39,067 nt of DNA from a virus. This document shows positions 37,880 through 39,067 of the stretch, piece by piece (positions within the stretch are counted from its first letter, which is position 1; the number at the start of each line of letters is the position of its first letter). Location: positions 1 to 39,067 of the IMG/VR virus record IMGVR_UViG_3300009788_000070. One strand, written 5' to 3'. The position numbers and the translations under genes were made by a program. The notes under the pieces are model-generated. The model was not told where the DNA came from. It saw only the letters and a list, made by a program, of their open reading frames with translations, and made no database searches.

Positions 37880-38860
37880 CTAGTTCCCGAAGTCGGGTAC
37901 GTCCTGGCTTAGATCGAAGAGGTTTGTGACTGTTACCGCCCCCGACTTGTTGATGGTTCCGCCCCTAAATTTCCACATGGAAGTGACAGCCTTTTCAAAT
38001 GCGGTCTGATTGAAATCGAGTACGCCACCGAACACATAGCAGGTCGAGAGCGTATTGTCGGACGTCGCCACATTCCATTCGACGGTTCCGCCCGACTGCA
38101 TAAGCGCGATGCCGCTTCCTCCTGGCCCGTTGAAATTGGCGAAGCCGCCATTGACGATACATTCCAGCGTTCCTGTCGCACGAGACGATACCATGATCCC
38201 TGTTCGGATCGTGAAAACGTCGATCTGGTTGGCTGTTCCGCCCGCAGGGTTTTCCAATGCGGTGACTCTCGCCTGCGGGCCATTGACGTGCAAGATGACG
38301 ACACGCGAACATCCGGCTTCTAACGTCAAGCCGCCAGCACGAACGACGATGGACGCGATGGCATCTGAGCCGCCGTCCGTTATGCGCATGGCGTCCGCGT
38401 TGGGTGAGTCAACGATAATCGAACCGGGGACACTCACGCTTGTACTGCCAGCCCAGTGAAACGTGCCCGATCCTTGGTGCAGGATGTACGCTAGCTCGCT
38501 GGCGGACGCATTGATTCGCTGCGACCACGGGTTGCCCTGCTCGCCGATATTCCCGCTATACTCAGGCTTCACCCAGATGCGTGACAGGCTCGTGGTATTG
38601 ACGGCACCCTTGACGTCTACCTGGCTAGTCCCGTCGAATACCGCAGTGTCAGCACCGGCCGGAGCCGATCCTTCGGACCAAGATCCCGCCGCTGCCGGGT
38701 CGCCGTCGTTGCTGATCCATCTATTGAGTCCCATCGTTTCGCGCCTTTCGTTCAATCGGTCCGTGACACGCTTCGTCGGAAACGGACGGGTCCAGTCTGG
38801 TTCGCCCGCGAACGTCATGGACGCGAGCAGGAATACCAGCGGCCAACGTAGTTTGTTCAT
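37880..38860 (-). CDS. Repeat-rich fibre-like protein, with signal-peptide-like N-terminus
   Basis: 326 aa from ATG 38860, or 284 aa from ATG 38734 (AAAGG nine bases upstream). The longer form starts with 'MNKLRWPLVFLLASMTFAGE', a good signal peptide, which is odd for a virion protein. The shorter start MGLNRW matches the start of the paralogue (MAQNYL...SWADANW versus SWSEGS). The body is a beta-helix-like array of short Gly/Val strands. I favour the shorter start for the virion protein and leave the longer open. Confidence 0.78.
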   Translation of the reverse strand: MNKLRWPLVFLLASMTFAGEPDWTRPFPTKRVTDRLNERRETMGLNRWISNDGDPAAAGSWSEGSAPAGADTAVFDGTSQVDVKGAVNTTSLSRIWVKPEYSGNIGEQGNPWSQRINASASELAYILHQGSGTFHWAGSTSVSVPGSIIVDSPNADAMRITDGGSDAIASIVVRAGGLTLEAGCSRVVILHVNGPQARVTALENPAGGTANQIDVFTIRTGIMVSSRATGTLECIVNGGFANFNGPGGSGIALMQSGGTVEWNVATSDNTLSTCYVFGGVLDFNQTAFEKAVTSMWKFRGGTINKSGAVTVTNLFDLSQDVPDFGN

Positions 38861-38872
38861 GTCGTGTATCCA

Positions 38873-39067
38873 TCATTGAAGAGCCAAAAACGCTTCGTCT
38901 AGCGCAGTAGCAAATACCCGCAAGACGTTTTCATCCTGCCCGGCACTGCGGGTATCAAAATGGGCGAGAGATTGAGCGCTCCATCCCAGCTTGTTTCGTG
39001 CGGCAACGAGGAACGCTGCCCACACCTCGGCTATCCCCAATGGCTCATCGTTGACAAGGCTCACTGA
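38873..39067 (-). CDS. Junction-spanning tail gene, C-terminal part
   Basis: This is the end of the gene that begins at 567. On the circle 72 bases (38944-38873) complete it to a TGA. The rest of this stretch (38945-39067) repeats bases 1-123. An ATG at 39064 is an internal Met-like codon of the repeat copy, not a real start. Confidence 0.85.
   Translation of the reverse strand, partial: SVSLVNDEPLGIAEVWAAFLVAARNKLGWSAQSLAHFDTRSAGQDENVLRVFATALDEAFLALQ
38945..39067. repeat. Terminal direct repeat, right copy
   Basis: Identical to bases 1-123; see the left copy. Removing it gives a circle of 38,944 bp. Confidence 0.97.

Noticed and set aside
1-39067. CRISPR array, integrase, transposase, attachment site
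   Set aside because: No regularly spaced repeats, tyrosine or serine recombinase motifs or Mu-type transposase were seen. The Mu-like head genes do not imply transposition here.

Overview
The window is the genome of a tailed bacteriophage, almost certainly a siphovirus with a Mu-type head. The first 123 bases recur exactly as the last 123, so the contig closes into a circle of 38,944 bp (or is a terminally redundant molecule). One gene is cut by the junction and becomes whole (212 aa) when the circle is closed. Nearly every gene is on the minus strand. The exception is a two-gene plus-strand cassette at 10.6-11.5 kb. Genes are packed with TAATG, ATGA or GTGA stop-start overlaps and mostly good Shine-Dalgarno (SD) sequences. 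The host cannot be named. The N-terminal signal sequences, a lipoprotein-like gene and a spanin-like gene hint at a Gram-negative host.

Layout in transcription order. (1) A promoter at about 32.53-32.56 kb opens a ~700-nt untranslated leader (31.8-32.5 kb) with two interleaved complementary pairs, a terminator-like stem and a tRNA-like element. (2) The early region (31.8 down to 15.2 kb) begins with small unknown genes, then a recombination module: RecE-type PD-(D/E)XK exonuclease, ERF annealing protein, a small protein with an SSB-like tail, and a GHKL ATPase. Many small proteins follow, a striking number with CxxC zinc-binding pairs, plus a MazG-like protein, HTH proteins, an ASCH-domain protein and a DNA methyltransferase. 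Around 16.6-17.3 kb lie small membrane and lipoprotein genes that may form a lysis cassette, then an HNH endonuclease. (3) Four iteron-like repeats (15.02-15.15 kb) precede the packaging genes: small terminase, large terminase and DUF935-type portal. (4) The plus-strand AlpA-like regulator and second DNA methyltransferase sit between portal and head protease, back to back with the protease promoter. (5) The head genes (protease with nested scaffold, two related decoration proteins, gpT-type capsid) lead into connectors, two tandem tail-tube-like paralogues, a tail chaperone with a CCCAAAA -1 frameshift, and a short tape measure. Distal tail and fibre genes continue through the circle junction to 32.6 kb.

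No integrase, transposase, CI-type repressor, DNA polymerase, primase or helicase is recognisable, and no endolysin could be identified. Replication therefore probably leans on the host. Two otherwise open genes carry a single in-frame stop: TAG at codon 8 of a small membrane protein near 17.28 kb, and TGA at 37,316-37,318 in a fibre gene whose neighbouring paralogue is intact. Many genes of 35-60 codons are supported by position and SD even though they are short.
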